Of a stretch of 64,000 nucleotides of DNA, positions 8,335-16,874 are shown one piece after another. Below the pieces are notes generated by a model. The model saw only the letters and a program-made list of their open reading frames with translations, made no database searches and was not told the origin of the DNA. Each line of letters opens with the position of its first letter. Within the stretch, counting starts at the first letter, position 1. The DNA is from Streptomyces flavofungini (GTDB lineage Bacteria > Actinomycetota > Actinomycetes > Streptomycetales > Streptomycetaceae), in NCBI RefSeq assembly GCF_030388665.1, contig NZ_CP128846.1:1736001-1800000 (forward strand), read 5' to 3'. Position numbers and translations under genes: made by a program.

Positions 8335-9297
8335 TCAGCCGCGCAGCGTCTGCGACGGCAGTTCCCCGAAGCGCGTCCGGTACTGCTCGGCGAACCGGCC
8401 CAGGTGGGTGAATCCCCAGCGGTGGGCGACGGCGCTCACGCACTGCTCGTCGGGGACGGCCGCGCGCAGTTCGTCCCGCACGCGCTGCAGGCGTACGTCG
8501 CGTACGTACGCCATGGGGGACATCCCCACGTAGCGTCGGAAGGCCTCCTGGAGCCAGCGCACCCCGACGCGGGCCTCGGCGGCGAGGACGGCGGCGGTGA
8601 AGGGGTGCTCGGGCCGCTGCTGCACGGCGTCCATGGCGCGTTTGACCGGCGCGGGCCGCAACCGGGCGACGGGGTCGGTGAGCTGGTCGCGGTAGGGGTG
8701 TCCCGCGGCGAGCAGCAGGCCGTTCAGGAGGGCTTCCTGCAGGGGCGCGGAGACCAGGGATCCGCTCAGCATCGCGGACTCGTCGAGGAGGTCGTCGGCG
8801 ACCGCGCGGACCAGCCGGGTCCAGCCCCGGCCGGGCCCCTGGCCGGTGTCGAAGCCGGGGTCGAGCGGCACCGGGCCGCGGACGGGCCGGTCGAGCAGCG
8901 TCTCCAGGCTCTCCTCCAGGGCCACCCGGTCCAGCTTCACGGCGAGCACCCGGCAGTCGCCGGACCAGCGGTCGACGACGGTGTCGCCGCACGGCTGGTA
9001 GACGGCGGCCCTGTCGGGCGTGGTGAGCACGGGAGCGCCGGAGCCCTGGCGCCAGGTCATGTGGCCGCTGAGCGGGATGTTGACGTGGTACGACCCGAGT
9101 TCGCCGAGGCGCACCCGCACGTCGGTGTGGCAGGTCAGGCCGCCGACGGTGACCGCGCCGAGCCGCCCGATGGCGAACTCGGCGCGGAAGGAGCGCTGTC
9201 GGTCGAGCACGTCCAGGAAGTTGCTGTAGTAGGCGGTGACCAACACCTCCCGGGCCTCGTCCACGTCACTGGTCCGAAAGGGCGTCCTGACAGCCAC
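8335..9297 (-). CDS. AraC-family transcriptional regulator
   Basis: A 320-residue DNA-binding regulator. Residues 15-180 form the AraC-binding-like cupin that senses a small molecule; the ligand is not predictable. Residues 215-318 hold the double helix-turn-helix AraC domain: TAAVLAAEARVGVRWLQEAFRRYVGMSP for the first and VSAVAHRWGFTHLGRFAEQYRTRFGELPSQTLR for the second, with the classic F-x3-YRxxFGxxPS ending. No obvious target gene is adjacent; the ABC-F gene starts upstream in the same direction, so the regulator may act elsewhere. Confidence 0.9.
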   Translation of the reverse strand: MAVRTPFRTSDVDEAREVLVTAYYSNFLDVLDRQRSFRAEFAIGRLGAVTVGGLTCHTDVRVRLGELGSYHVNIPLSGHMTWRQGSGAPVLTTPDRAAVYQPCGDTVVDRWSGDCRVLAVKLDRVALEESLETLLDRPVRGPVPLDPGFDTGQGPGRGWTRLVRAVADDLLDESAMLSGSLVSAPLQEALLNGLLLAAGHPYRDQLTDPVARLRPAPVKRAMDAVQQRPEHPFTAAVLAAEARVGVRWLQEAFRRYVGMSPMAYVRDVRLQRVRDELRAAVPDEQCVSAVAHRWGFTHLGRFAEQYRTRFGELPSQTLRG

Positions 9298-9351
9298 GGT
9301 CTCCCCCCACTGCGCTGCGTACGGCGTGGTTTCACCACGCTACCCGGCGCG

Positions 9352-10989
9352 CTAGCGGGCCCGTTCCACTCTTTGCTCGTCCCATACGGCCTCCGGGGTC
9401 TCCCGGACGCGGCCGTCGGCGCCGAAGACGAGGTACCGGTCGAAGGAGCGGGCGAACCAGCGGTCGTGGGTCACGGCGAGCACCGTGCCCTCGTACGCCT
9501 CGAGGCCCTCCTGCAGTGCTTCGGCCGACTCCAGGTCCAGGTTGTCGGTGGGTTCGTCGAGCAGCAGGGCGGTGGCGCCCTCCAGCTCCAGGAGCAGGAT
9601 CTGGAAGCGGGCCTGCTGGCCGCCGGAGAGCTTCTCGAAGCGCTGCTCGGCCTGCCCGGTGAGTTCGTAGCGGCGGAGGCGGGACATCGCCGCGCCCCGG
9701 TCCTTCGCGTGCTCGCGCCACAGGATGTCGAGCAGGGTGCGGCCGAACAGCTCCGGGTGGGCGTGGGTCTGCGCGAAGTGTCCCGGCACCACGCGCGCGC
9801 CGAGCTTCCACTCCCCCGTGTGGGCCACCGGGTTGTCGTGTTCGCCGGGGTCTCCGGCGAGGAGGCGCAGGAAGTGCGACTTCCCGGAGCCGTTGGAGCC
9901 GAGCACGGCGACCCGCTCGCCGTAGAAGACCTCCAGGTCGAAGGGTTTCATCAGGCCGGTCAGTTCGAGGTTCTTGCAGGTGACGGCCCGGACGCCGGTG
10001 CGGCCGCCGTGCAGGCGCATGGTGATCTCCTGCTTGCGCGGCGGCTCGGGCGGCGGTCCTGCCTCCTCGAACTTGCGCAGCCTGGTCTTCGCGGCCTGGT
10101 AGCGGGAGGCCATCTCGTCGCTGCGCGACGCGTACTGCTGCATGTCCAGGACCAGCTTCTTGAGCTGGGCGTGCTTCTCGTCCCAGCGGCGGCGCAGCTC
10201 CTCGAAGCGCGCGAAGCGCTCCTGGCGCGCCGCGTGGTACGTCCCGAAGCCCGCGCCGTGCACCCACACCTCGGAGCCGCCGGGGCTCGGCTCCACGCTG
10301 ACGATCTTCTCGGCGGAGCGGGCGAGGAGCTCGCGGTCGTGGCTGACGAACAGGACGGTCTTGCGGGTCTCCTTCAGGCGCTGCTCCAGCCAGCGCTTGC
10401 CGGGGACATCCAGGTAGTTGTCGGGCTCGTCGAGGAGCAGCACCTCGTCGGTGCCGCGCAGCAGCGCCTCCAGGACCAGGCGCTTCTGCTCGCCGCCGGA
10501 GAGCGTGCGCACCTCGCGCCACTGGGCCTTGTCGTACGGGACGCCGAGCGCCGCCGTCGTGCAGATGTCCCAGAGCGTCTCGGCCTCGTACCCACGGGCC
10601 TCGGCCCAGTCGGAGAGCGCCTGCGCGTACTGGAGCTGGGCCGCCTCGTCGTCGACGGTCATGATGGCGTGCTCGGCGCGGTCGACGGCCCGGGCGGCCT
10701 CGCGGATGCGGGGCTGCGCCACGGACACGAGGAGGTCGCGCACGGTGGTGCCGTCGCGGACCGAGCCGACGAACTGGGGCATCACGCCGAGGCCGCCGCT
10801 CACCGTCACGCTGCCGCCGTGCGGCTGGAGCTCCCCCGCGACGAGCCGGAGCAGTGTCGTCTTGCCCGCGCCGTTCGCCCCGACCAGCGCCACCACCGCG
10901 CCCTCGCCCACCCGGAACGAGACGTCACCGAGCAGCGCTCGCCCGTCCGGCAGGTAGTACTCCAGGTGCGCGGCTTCCAGATGTCCCAT
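9352..10989 (-). CDS. ABC-F family ATP-binding protein
   Basis: A 545-residue soluble protein with two ABC ATPase domains and no membrane segment. ABC1: Walker A GANGAGKT (about 38-45), signature LSGGEQ (about 164), Walker B LLLDEPDN. ABC2: GSNGSGKS (about 367), signature LSGGQQ (about 457), LLLDEPTDNLD. A charged linker of about 80 residues (FARFEELRRRWDEKHAQLKKLV) joins them. ABC-F proteins bind the ribosome and either protect it from antibiotics or tune translation; the resistance spectrum cannot be read from sequence. The first ABC has DEPDN rather than DEPTN. It is divergent from the PAP2/DGK fusion gene across a repeat-rich 219-base spacer. Confidence 0.9.
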   Translation of the reverse strand: MGHLEAAHLEYYLPDGRALLGDVSFRVGEGAVVALVGANGAGKTTLLRLVAGELQPHGGSVTVSGGLGVMPQFVGSVRDGTTVRDLLVSVAQPRIREAARAVDRAEHAIMTVDDEAAQLQYAQALSDWAEARGYEAETLWDICTTAALGVPYDKAQWREVRTLSGGEQKRLVLEALLRGTDEVLLLDEPDNYLDVPGKRWLEQRLKETRKTVLFVSHDRELLARSAEKIVSVEPSPGGSEVWVHGAGFGTYHAARQERFARFEELRRRWDEKHAQLKKLVLDMQQYASRSDEMASRYQAAKTRLRKFEEAGPPPEPPRKQEITMRLHGGRTGVRAVTCKNLELTGLMKPFDLEVFYGERVAVLGSNGSGKSHFLRLLAGDPGEHDNPVAHTGEWKLGARVVPGHFAQTHAHPELFGRTLLDILWREHAKDRGAAMSRLRRYELTGQAEQRFEKLSGGQQARFQILLLELEGATALLLDEPTDNLDLESAEALQEGLEAYEGTVLAVTHDRWFARSFDRYLVFGADGRVRETPEAVWDEQRVERAR

Positions 10990-11060
10990 GCGGGCGATTC
11001 TCCGGGGCGCCGCTCGGTGACGGCAAACGGATTCTCGGGGCCGTGCGCAGGACGGATTCC

Positions 11061-11120
11061 TACCGCCAAGGCGGTATCAGGGGGCCTCAGGGCGGTATCA
11101 CGGGGCCGGGGCGGTATTCA
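11061..11120. promoter_or_regulatory. Inverted and direct repeats in ABC-F / PAP2-DGK spacer
   Basis: TACCGCC-AA-GGCGGTA (11061-11076) is a perfect inverted repeat with 7-bp arms. Its right half recurs as GGCGGTATCA at 11070-11079 and 11091-11100 and as GGCGGTATTCA at 11110-11120, a spacing of 20-21 bases (two helix turns). This looks like a cooperative operator array between two divergent genes. Confidence 0.5.
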
Positions 11121-11208
11121 GAGGGGGCCTCGCGGCGCCAGGGCGGCGCCAGGGGGCCTCGCAGGGGTCGATCCGTTGCAGATCGCCGCCGGGGGGTATG
11201 CGGTCCCC

Positions 11209-12696
11209 ATGACCTCAGATGCCGACCGCCCCCTGTCCCCGGCCCGCGGGCCCCGGAACCGGATGATCGCGCTCGACCGGCGGGTCTTCGACGCCGTGGC
11301 GACGCGGCACTGGCCCGGCGCCGACCGGCTGCTGCCGCGGCTCAGCCACGCCGCGAACCACGGGCGCCTCTGGTTCGCCACGGCGGCCGCGCTCGCCGCG
11401 ACCCGGAGCCCGCGGGCCAAGCGTGCCGCCGCCCGGGGCGTGGCCTCGCTCGCGGTGGCGTCCGCGACGATCAACACGCTCGGCAAGCGGTCGGTGCGGC
11501 GGACCCGCCCGGCCCTCGACCCGGTGCCGCTCGTGCGCAGGCTGAAGCGGCAGCCCGCGACCACGTCCTTCCCCTCGGGGCACGCCGCGTCCGCGGCGGC
11601 CTTCGCCGTCGGGGTGGCCCTGGAGTCGCCCCGGCTCGGCGCGGTCGTCGCCCCGCTCGCGGGCGCCGTCGCGCTGTCCCGCGTCTACACGGGCGTGCAC
11701 TTCCCGAGCGACGTCCTCGCCGGTGCGGCCCTGGGCGCGGGTGCCGCGTACGCCGTGCGCGGCCTGGTGCCGACCCGGTCCCAGCTGCCGCTGCCGGGCC
11801 GGCCGCGCGCTCAGGCCCCGGCCCTGCCCGGCGGGCGCGGCCTGGTCGTGGTCACCAACAGCGGCGCGAAGACCGCCGACCGCGTGCGTGAGCTGCTCGA
11901 CGTCCTGCCGCACGCCGAGGTGGTGACCTGCGCGCCGGACGGCCTGGTGGCCGAGTTGGAGAAGGCGGCGGCCCGGGCCCGCGCCCTCGGGGTGTGCGGC
12001 GGCGACGGCACCGTCAACGCGGCCGCGTCGGTGGCCCTGCGGCACGGCGTGCCGCTCGCGGTCCTTCCCGGCGGCACGCTCAACCACTTCGCGGCCGACC
12101 TCGGGGTCGAGGGGCCTCGTGAGCTGGCGCGGGCCGTGGAGGTGGGCGACGCGGTCGCGGTGGACGTCGGGCGCTTCCGCTCCCGCACCGGTTCCGGGCA
12201 CTTCCTCAACACCTTCAGCCTCGGCGTCTACCCCGAGCTGGTGCGCGAGCGGGAGCGGTGGTCGCCCCGGATCGGCGGCTGGCCCGCGGGCGTGCTCGCC
12301 GCGGCGCGCGTGCTGCGCTCCGACCAGCATCCGCTGCGCGCCGAGATCGGCGGCACCGAGCGGGCGCTGTGGCTGCTGTTCGCCGGGAACTGCGTGTACA
12401 ACCGGCTCGGTCCGACGCCCACGCGGCGGTTCGACCTCGCCGACGGGCTGCTCGACGTGCGCATCGTGCACGGCGGCCGCAAGCCGGGCTCCCGGCTGCT
12501 CGCGGCGGCCCTGACGGCTCCGGTGGAGCGCTCCCCCGTCCAGACCGCGGCCCGCCCGCGCCAGCTGCGCCTCGACGGGCTCGCCCCCGGCACGAAGATC
12601 GCGTACGACGGCGAACTCTCCTCGGCCGAGGGCGAGTTGCTTCTTGACAAGCTGCCGGAGGCACTGACCGTGTACCGGCCCTCGCTGGCCACGTGA
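11209..12696 (+). CDS. PAP2 phosphatase / diacylglycerol kinase fusion
   Basis: A 495-residue bifunctional membrane lipid enzyme. The N-terminal ~190 residues carry the PAP2 motifs: KRSVRRTRP, FPSGHAAS and SRVYTGVHFPSD. From about 205 a lipid-kinase catalytic domain follows, with VCGGDGTVNAA and PGGTLNHFA and a C-terminal beta-sandwich ending KIAYDGEL. The pair could interconvert phosphatidic acid and diacylglycerol, or act on polyprenyl phosphates. This fusion is known in actinobacteria. The ATG at 11209 follows a G-rich stretch about nine bases upstream. Confidence 0.9.
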   Translation: MTSDADRPLSPARGPRNRMIALDRRVFDAVATRHWPGADRLLPRLSHAANHGRLWFATAAALAATRSPRAKRAAARGVASLAVASATINTLGKRSVRRTRPALDPVPLVRRLKRQPATTSFPSGHAASAAAFAVGVALESPRLGAVVAPLAGAVALSRVYTGVHFPSDVLAGAALGAGAAYAVRGLVPTRSQLPLPGRPRAQAPALPGGRGLVVVTNSGAKTADRVRELLDVLPHAEVVTCAPDGLVAELEKAAARARALGVCGGDGTVNAAASVALRHGVPLAVLPGGTLNHFAADLGVEGPRELARAVEVGDAVAVDVGRFRSRTGSGHFLNTFSLGVYPELVRERERWSPRIGGWPAGVLAAARVLRSDQHPLRAEIGGTERALWLLFAGNCVYNRLGPTPTRRFDLADGLLDVRIVHGGRKPGSRLLAAALTAPVERSPVQTAARPRQLRLDGLAPGTKIAYDGELSSAEGELLLDKLPEALTVYRPSLAT

Positions 12697-12739
12697 CCCA
12701 CGTCGCCAGAGCCCCCCACTGACCGCCACTGACCGCATG

Positions 12740-12757
12740 GTGAGACGGGGGTCTCAC
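12740..12757. promoter_or_regulatory. Perfect inverted repeat upstream of methyltransferase
   Basis: GTGAGAC-GGGG-GTCTCAC, a 7-bp perfect dyad, ends 30 bases before the methyltransferase ATG and 18 bases before its likely -10. The position fits an operator overlapping the -35 region. Confidence 0.5.
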
Positions 12758-12775
12758 ACTTCGACACGAGCGGCT

Positions 12776-12781
12776 TACAGT
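12776..12781 (+). promoter_or_regulatory. Probable -10 of a leaderless promoter
   Basis: TACAGT lies six bases before the ATG at 12788. No ribosome binding site is visible, which fits a leaderless transcript. Confidence 0.4.
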
Positions 12782-12787
12782 GCCGTC

Positions 12788-13615
12788 ATGTCAGCCCTTC
12801 ACCACACCCACGCCGAGACCGCCGTCTACACGCACGGGCACCACGAGTCCGTCCTGCGCTCCCACACGTGGCGCACCGCCGCCAACTCCGCGGCCTACCT
12901 TCTCGGTTCGCTCCGCCCCCATCAGCGGATCCTGGACGTCGGCTGCGGCCCCGGCACCATCACCGCGGACCTGGCCGCGCTGGTCCCTGACGGGCACGTC
13001 ACCGGTGTCGACCGCGCACCCGAAATCCTCGACCGGGCGCGTGCCATGGCCGCCGGGCGCGGCCTGGACAACGTCTCGTTCGCGGTAGCCGACGCGCACG
13101 CCCTCGACCACCCCGACGACACCTTCGACGTCGTGCACGCCCACCAGGTGCTCCAGCACGTGGGCGACCCCGTGCGGGCGCTGCGCGAGATGCGCCGGGT
13201 GTGCCGCCCGGGCGGCGTCGTCGCGGTGCGCGACAGCGACTACGCGGCGATGACCTGGTACCCGCACGTGCCGGGCCTGGACGACTGGCTCGACCTGTAC
13301 CGGCGGGTCGCCCGGTCCAACGGTGGCGAGCCGGACGCCGGGCGGCGCCTCAAGTCCTGGGCGCGGGAGGCCGGTTTCAGCGAGGTCACGGCGTCGGCGG
13401 GCACGTGGTGCTACAGCACGCCCGAGGAGCGGGCCTGGTGGAGCGAGCTGTGGGCGGACCGCACGGTGGCGTCGGCGTACGCGGAGCGCGCGACGGCGTC
13501 CGGGCACGCGGACCACAAGCAGTTGGCGGCGGTCGCGGCGGCCTGGCGGGAGTGGGGGCGGGCGGAGGACGGCTGGTTCGTGGTGCTGCACGGGGAGTTG
13601 CTGTGCCGGGCTTGA
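12788..13615 (+). CDS. Class I SAM-dependent methyltransferase
   Basis: A 275-residue methyltransferase of the UbiE/MenG-like group. Motif I is ILDVGCGPGTITADLA (about 48-63), the adenosine-binding acidic end is GVDRAPEIL (about 76), motif II is FDVVHAHQVLQHV (about 112), and motif III is RPGGVVAVRD (about 140). The acceptor substrate is unknown; related proteins methylate small lipophilic molecules. The gene stands alone. A 7-bp dyad lies just upstream of a leaderless-type promoter, so it may be under repressor control. Confidence 0.85.
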   Translation: MSALHHTHAETAVYTHGHHESVLRSHTWRTAANSAAYLLGSLRPHQRILDVGCGPGTITADLAALVPDGHVTGVDRAPEILDRARAMAAGRGLDNVSFAVADAHALDHPDDTFDVVHAHQVLQHVGDPVRALREMRRVCRPGGVVAVRDSDYAAMTWYPHVPGLDDWLDLYRRVARSNGGEPDAGRRLKSWAREAGFSEVTASAGTWCYSTPEERAWWSELWADRTVASAYAERATASGHADHKQLAAVAAAWREWGRAEDGWFVVLHGELLCRA

Positions 13616-13688
13616 GGCGACCCGCGTGAGGTGGCCCGCATGAGGTGACCTCCGCCAGGGGGCGCGGGCGGCGGGGCGGCGCCGGGGA

Positions 13689-13780
13689 GGCTCACTCCCT
13701 GGGCGGAGCCGGGCTCACTCCCTGGGCGGGGCCGGGCTCACGCCCTGGGCGGGGCCGGGCTCACGCCCTGGGCAGCAGCG
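13689..13780. repeat. 23-bp tandem repeat, four copies, ending inside gvpK
   Basis: Units start at 13689, 13712, 13735 and 13758 (GGCTCACtCCCTGGGCGGaG... with a few substitutions). The fourth copy is the 3' end of gvpK, including its stop codon at 13761-13763, so the array is a serial duplication of the gene tail. Each unit carries the same TGA on the gvpK strand. Confidence 0.8.
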
Positions 13781-14033
13781 GGCCCAGGGGTCCGAGGTCC
13801 AGGTTCAGGTCCTCGGGCCGCAGCCCGTAGCGCTCGCGGAGCCGCGTCATGCGGTCCTCCAGGAGCATCAACGTCATGCCGACACGCTCCTCCTGATCCT
13901 CCGTCAGCTCACCGGACTCGAAGCGGCGGATCGCCTGCCGCTCCATCAGCTCGCGCAGCAGCTCCACGACGGTCAGGACGAGGGCGACGAGGTCGCGCTC
14001 CACGGTGTCCGGTTCCAGGTCCATCGTCCTCAT
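13761..14033 (-). CDS. gvpK: Gas vesicle protein GvpK
   Basis: A 90-residue protein matching GvpK, an accessory protein needed for proper gas vesicle assembly. The family core is seen in ERDLVALVLTVVELLRELMERQAIRRFESGELTEDQEERVGMTLMLLEDRMTRL (about 12-65), split here by my reading into an alpha-helical segment and a conserved acidic turn. It is the last gene of the leftward cluster, starting 22 bases after the gvpS stop. Its extreme 3' end has been duplicated downstream as a tandem array. Confidence 0.85.
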   Translation of the reverse strand: MRTMDLEPDTVERDLVALVLTVVELLRELMERQAIRRFESGELTEDQEERVGMTLMLLEDRMTRLRERYGLRPEDLNLDLGPLGPLLPRA

Positions 14034-14055
14034 GAGGCCTCCCGTTCCCTCTTGC

Positions 14056-14328
14056 TCATGGCGCCTCCGGGTCGGTACGCCGGTCGCCCGCGCCCCGGTC
14101 GCCGTCCGCGGCCGTCGGCCACGGCGAGGGCACCTGGGCGTTGACGGCGCTGATCAGCGCCTTCAGGTCGATGCGGACGAGGTCGACGTCCGCGATGCGC
14201 AGGGTGATGGCGCCCGTGATGACCACGCCGCCGGCGAGCAGCCGGTCGAGCACGTCGACGAGCGCGATCTCCCGGCGCGCGAACGGCTGGACGGACGCGC
14301 GCCCAAAGCGGTCGGCCGCCGCGCTCAC
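14056..14328 (-). CDS. gvpS: Gas vesicle protein GvpS (GvpA/GvpJ family)
   Basis: A 90-residue member of the small amphipathic GvpA/J/M/S family. EIALVDVLDRLLAGGVVITGAITLRIADVDLVRIDLKALI is the alpha-beta-beta-alpha core (about 20-60), seen as two beta strands flanked by helices. Such minor homologues cap or nucleate vesicles. The GTG start overlaps the gvpL stop by 4 bases (GTGA), so translation is probably coupled. The name follows its position between gvpL and gvpK in streptomycete clusters. Confidence 0.85.
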   Translation of the reverse strand: MSAAADRFGRASVQPFARREIALVDVLDRLLAGGVVITGAITLRIADVDLVRIDLKALISAVNAQVPSPWPTAADGDRGAGDRRTDPEAP

Positions 14329-15227
14329 GGCGCCCCACCCACGTCCTGACGTGCCGCGCCCTCCCCGCCGTGCGGTGTCTCCCCCGCGCCGGGGTCGTCC
14401 GTGAGACCGGGGTCATCCGTGAGACCGGGGTCGTCCGTGAAGGAGTACGCGGCCCACGGCCCCGTCACCTCCACGCGGAGCCCCGGCCTCGTGCCCTGCG
14501 TGCGGCCGATCAGCTCCAGGAACTCCTCGGACCACGTACGCGGCACCAGATAGGCGGAGTTGAGGATGTTCCGGCCCGCTCCGGCGTCGGTGAGCGGACC
14601 GCTCTGCACGGGGTGCAGCCGGGCGTCGGCCGCGTACCGGGCGAGGTCGCCGTGCAGGCGCCGCGTGAACACCTCGGCCCGTGCCAGGGCCTCCTCGCGC
14701 GCCGCGTTCCCGGCCCTGCGGCAGCGCAGATAGTCCCGCCCCGACCTCGGCGCGCGCGGGGCCGAGGCTGCGTCGGCCCCGGGGGCGTCGGCGTCCCCGC
14801 CCACACCCCCGTCCCCGTCCCCCGTTGCGGCGCCCAGCCACACCTTCACGCCCCACTCCACATGGCCGTCGATCCGGTCCAGGATGCGGTGCAGCCGCTC
14901 GGACTCGTCCTCCAGCATGGCGCGTACACCGCTGTCGTCGTGGAAGACCGTCGCGAGCCGCAGCGGCAGCGGACAGGTCACGGTCGCGAGGGCGGCGACG
15001 ACGTTCTGGTGGGCGCGGGCCGTTTCCGCGAGCCACGCCAGGTCCTCCAGGTGCGCGCGCAACGCCTCCCGGCCGAAGTCCCGTTCGGGGACGGGGCTGA
15101 CGACGGCCACCAGCCCCTCGTGGGCGAGCCGGCGCGGCGGCGCGCCGCCCACGCCGGTGAGGTCGGCGTGCAGCGGCGCGGCGAACGGGCGGCACACGGC
15201 GTACACATAGCGCAGGTCATCGTTCAC
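14325..15227 (-). CDS. gvpL: Gas vesicle protein GvpL (GvpL/GvpF family)
   Basis: A 300-residue GvpL/F protein, a minor component thought to interact with GvpA monomers during assembly. The start YVYAVCRPFAAP is typical of the family, and the fold ends in VTGPWAAYSF as expected. An Ala/Gly/Asp-rich insert (about 175-200) interrupts the middle. The tail holds an 18-bp tandem repeat (14393-14440 region) giving TDDPGL three times. The chosen start is GTG at 15227, directly before the conserved NDDLRYVYAV, which overlaps the gvpJ stop by 11 bases; a longer start upstream would add non-conserved residues. Confidence 0.85.
   Translation of the reverse strand: MNDDLRYVYAVCRPFAAPLHADLTGVGGAPPRRLAHEGLVAVVSPVPERDFGREALRAHLEDLAWLAETARAHQNVVAALATVTCPLPLRLATVFHDDSGVRAMLEDESERLHRILDRIDGHVEWGVKVWLGAATGDGDGGVGGDADAPGADAASAPRAPRSGRDYLRCRRAGNAAREEALARAEVFTRRLHGDLARYAADARLHPVQSGPLTDAGAGRNILNSAYLVPRTWSEEFLELIGRTQGTRPGLRVEVTGPWAAYSFTDDPGLTDDPGLTDDPGAGETPHGGEGAARQDVGGAP
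14393..14440. repeat. 18-bp in-frame tandem repeat in gvpL
   Basis: Two full copies (14393-14410, 14411-14428; one base differs) and a partial third encode the repeated GLTDDP tail of GvpL. The copies keep the frame. Confidence 0.75.
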
Positions 15228-15630
15228 GTTCGCGTTCTCCTCGGCCGTCTCGCCCGGTGCCGTCTTGCCCGGTGCCGTCAGCTGCGGTGGCGCCGCCGCG
15301 GTCGAGGGCGGCGCGGCCGTCGGCCGCCACGGCCGCCTCCAACTGCTGGACGCGGCGGCGCAGTTCGTCGTTCTCCCGCGCGAGCGCGGTCCGGCGCGCA
15401 CCGCTGGACAGCGCCGGGTCGTCCTCCCACCAGTCGATGCCCATTTCCTTGGCGCGCTCCACGGAGGCGACGACGAGGCGGAGCTTGATCGTGAGCAGCT
15501 CGATGTCGAGCAGGTTGATCCGGATGTCGCCCGCGATGACGATGCCCTTGTCCAGGACGCGTTCGAGGATGTCGGCGAGGTTCGCGCCGCCCTGCGGGTA
15601 GGGCTCGGGCAAGCGGCTCGCGGTCGTCAT
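15217..15630 (-). CDS. gvpJ: Gas vesicle protein GvpJ
   Basis: A 137-residue GvpA-family protein. The conserved core NLADILERVLDKGIVIAGDIRINLLDIELLTIKLRL lies at about 17-52 (helix, two strands, helix). A coiled-coil-like segment (ENDELRRRVQQLEAAV) and a Gly/Arg/Glu tail extend the C-terminus. GvpJ is a minor shell or nucleation component. The start ATG overlaps the gvpZ stop by 4 bases (ATGA). Confidence 0.85.
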   Translation of the reverse strand: MTTASRLPEPYPQGGANLADILERVLDKGIVIAGDIRINLLDIELLTIKLRLVVASVERAKEMGIDWWEDDPALSSGARRTALARENDELRRRVQQLEAAVAADGRAALDRGGATAADGTGQDGTGRDGRGERERER

Positions 15631-16874
15631 CGGCGGTTCCGGGCGCCGTCGGCCGCGACGAGTTCGTCATCGCCGTCCTCGTCGTAGAGGTCCTCGTCGT
15701 CGCTCTCCTCCTCGTCGGCCAGGTTCTCGTCCGCCAGGTCCTCGTCGTCGACCGCTTCCGGGTCGGTGTCGGCCCTGTCGGTGTCCGCCGCGTCCTCCGC
15801 GTCCACCGCGTAGTCGCTCTCGTCCTCGTCGTCGCTCTCGTCCTCGTCCTCGTCCTCCGCGTCCTCGTCGTACGCCCCCTCGCCGTCCTCGCCCCCGTCC
15901 TCCTCCTCGTGTCCCTCGTACGCGCCCTCGGGGTCGTCCGCGCCCGCCGTCTTCTCCTCTTCCTCCTCCGCCACCGCCTCGTCGTGGCCGCGCACCACCT
16001 CGCCGTCGCGGATCTCGCCGCGCCAGCCGTCGCTCGCCTCGCCGCGCATCGACAGGTGCCGGGCGAAGTGCTTGAGGTCGAGGCGGACCCGGCGGCCCTG
16101 GGCGCGCCAGATGTTGCCGGTCTTCTCGAACAGGCCCTTCGGGTAGTACTCCACGACGAGCAGGACGCGGGTCAGCTGCTCGCCGAGCGGGTGGAAGGTG
16201 ACCACGCCCTTCGTGGTGCCCTTCGCGCCCTCCGAGGTCCAGGAGATGCGCTGGTCCGGCACCTGCTCGGTGACGTGGGCCTTCCAGCTCCGGCTCGACC
16301 AGAAGATCTTGAGCTGCCAGTCCGAGTCCGTGTCGCCTGCCGCGCTCGCGCTCTTGACGCCCTTGGCGAACGTGGCGAAGTCCTGGAACTGCGTCCACTG
16401 GTCGTAGGCCTCGCGTACCGGCACGCCGACGTCGACGTACTCCAGGATGACGGTCGGCTTCTGGCCGCCCCCGCCCTTCTTGCGGCGCCCGGTGAGGTTC
16501 CGCACGGCTCCCTTGACCGAGTCCTTGAGGCGGCTGCCGCCGAGTTCCGCGGCGCTGCGCAGCGGGCCCTTGCCCTGGGTGAGCTTGCGGCCGCCTTCGA
16601 GGGCGAGCTTGCCGAGGCCGGGGCTGCGGCCGTCGGCGATGTCGTTGAGCTTGACGGTGGTCTCGCCGAGCTTGCGGCCGACCCCGATCAGGGCACGCTC
16701 GGCCTGCGCCATCGCGTAGGCCTTGGCCTCGTCCTTCAGGCGGTCCGCCGCCGGGCTGTGAGCGGCGGACCGCAGCATGTTCGCGGCACCGGCGCTGTCA
16801 CCGGAGCCGTTGCCGGAGCCGTTGCCGGTGTCCTCGCGGGTCCGCTCGCGGGTCTCCTCGCGGGTGTCAGTCAT
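15627..16874 (-). CDS. gvpZ: GvpZ, SRPBCC-domain protein with long acidic tail
   Basis: A 415-residue protein found in streptomycete gas vesicle clusters; its role is not established. An N-terminal helical segment (1-140, with AEAKAYAMAQAERALIGVGRKLGET-like heptads) leads to an SRPBCC/polyketide-cyclase-like domain (about 142-295, from VILEYVDVGVPVREAYDQW to LKHFARHL). The last ~115 residues are almost entirely Asp and Glu. The preceding gene product, GvpY, ends in a Lys/Arg-rich tail of opposite charge. The 8-base overlap with gvpY suggests coupled translation. Confidence 0.8.
   Translation of the reverse strand: MTDTREETRERTREDTGNGSGNGSGDSAGAANMLRSAAHSPAADRLKDEAKAYAMAQAERALIGVGRKLGETTVKLNDIADGRSPGLGKLALEGGRKLTQGKGPLRSAAELGGSRLKDSVKGAVRNLTGRRKKGGGGQKPTVILEYVDVGVPVREAYDQWTQFQDFATFAKGVKSASAAGDTDSDWQLKIFWSSRSWKAHVTEQVPDQRISWTSEGAKGTTKGVVTFHPLGEQLTRVLLVVEYYPKGLFEKTGNIWRAQGRRVRLDLKHFARHLSMRGEASDGWRGEIRDGEVVRGHDEAVAEEEEEKTAGADDPEGAYEGHEEEDGGEDGEGAYDEDAEDEDEDESDDEDESDYAVDAEDAADTDRADTDPEAVDDEDLADENLADEEESDDEDLYDEDGDDELVAADGARNRR

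Noticed and set aside
8242..11208. Very long open frame upstream of the PAP2/DGK gene
   Set aside because: It is antisense to the AraC and ABC-F genes; high GC keeps it open by chance.
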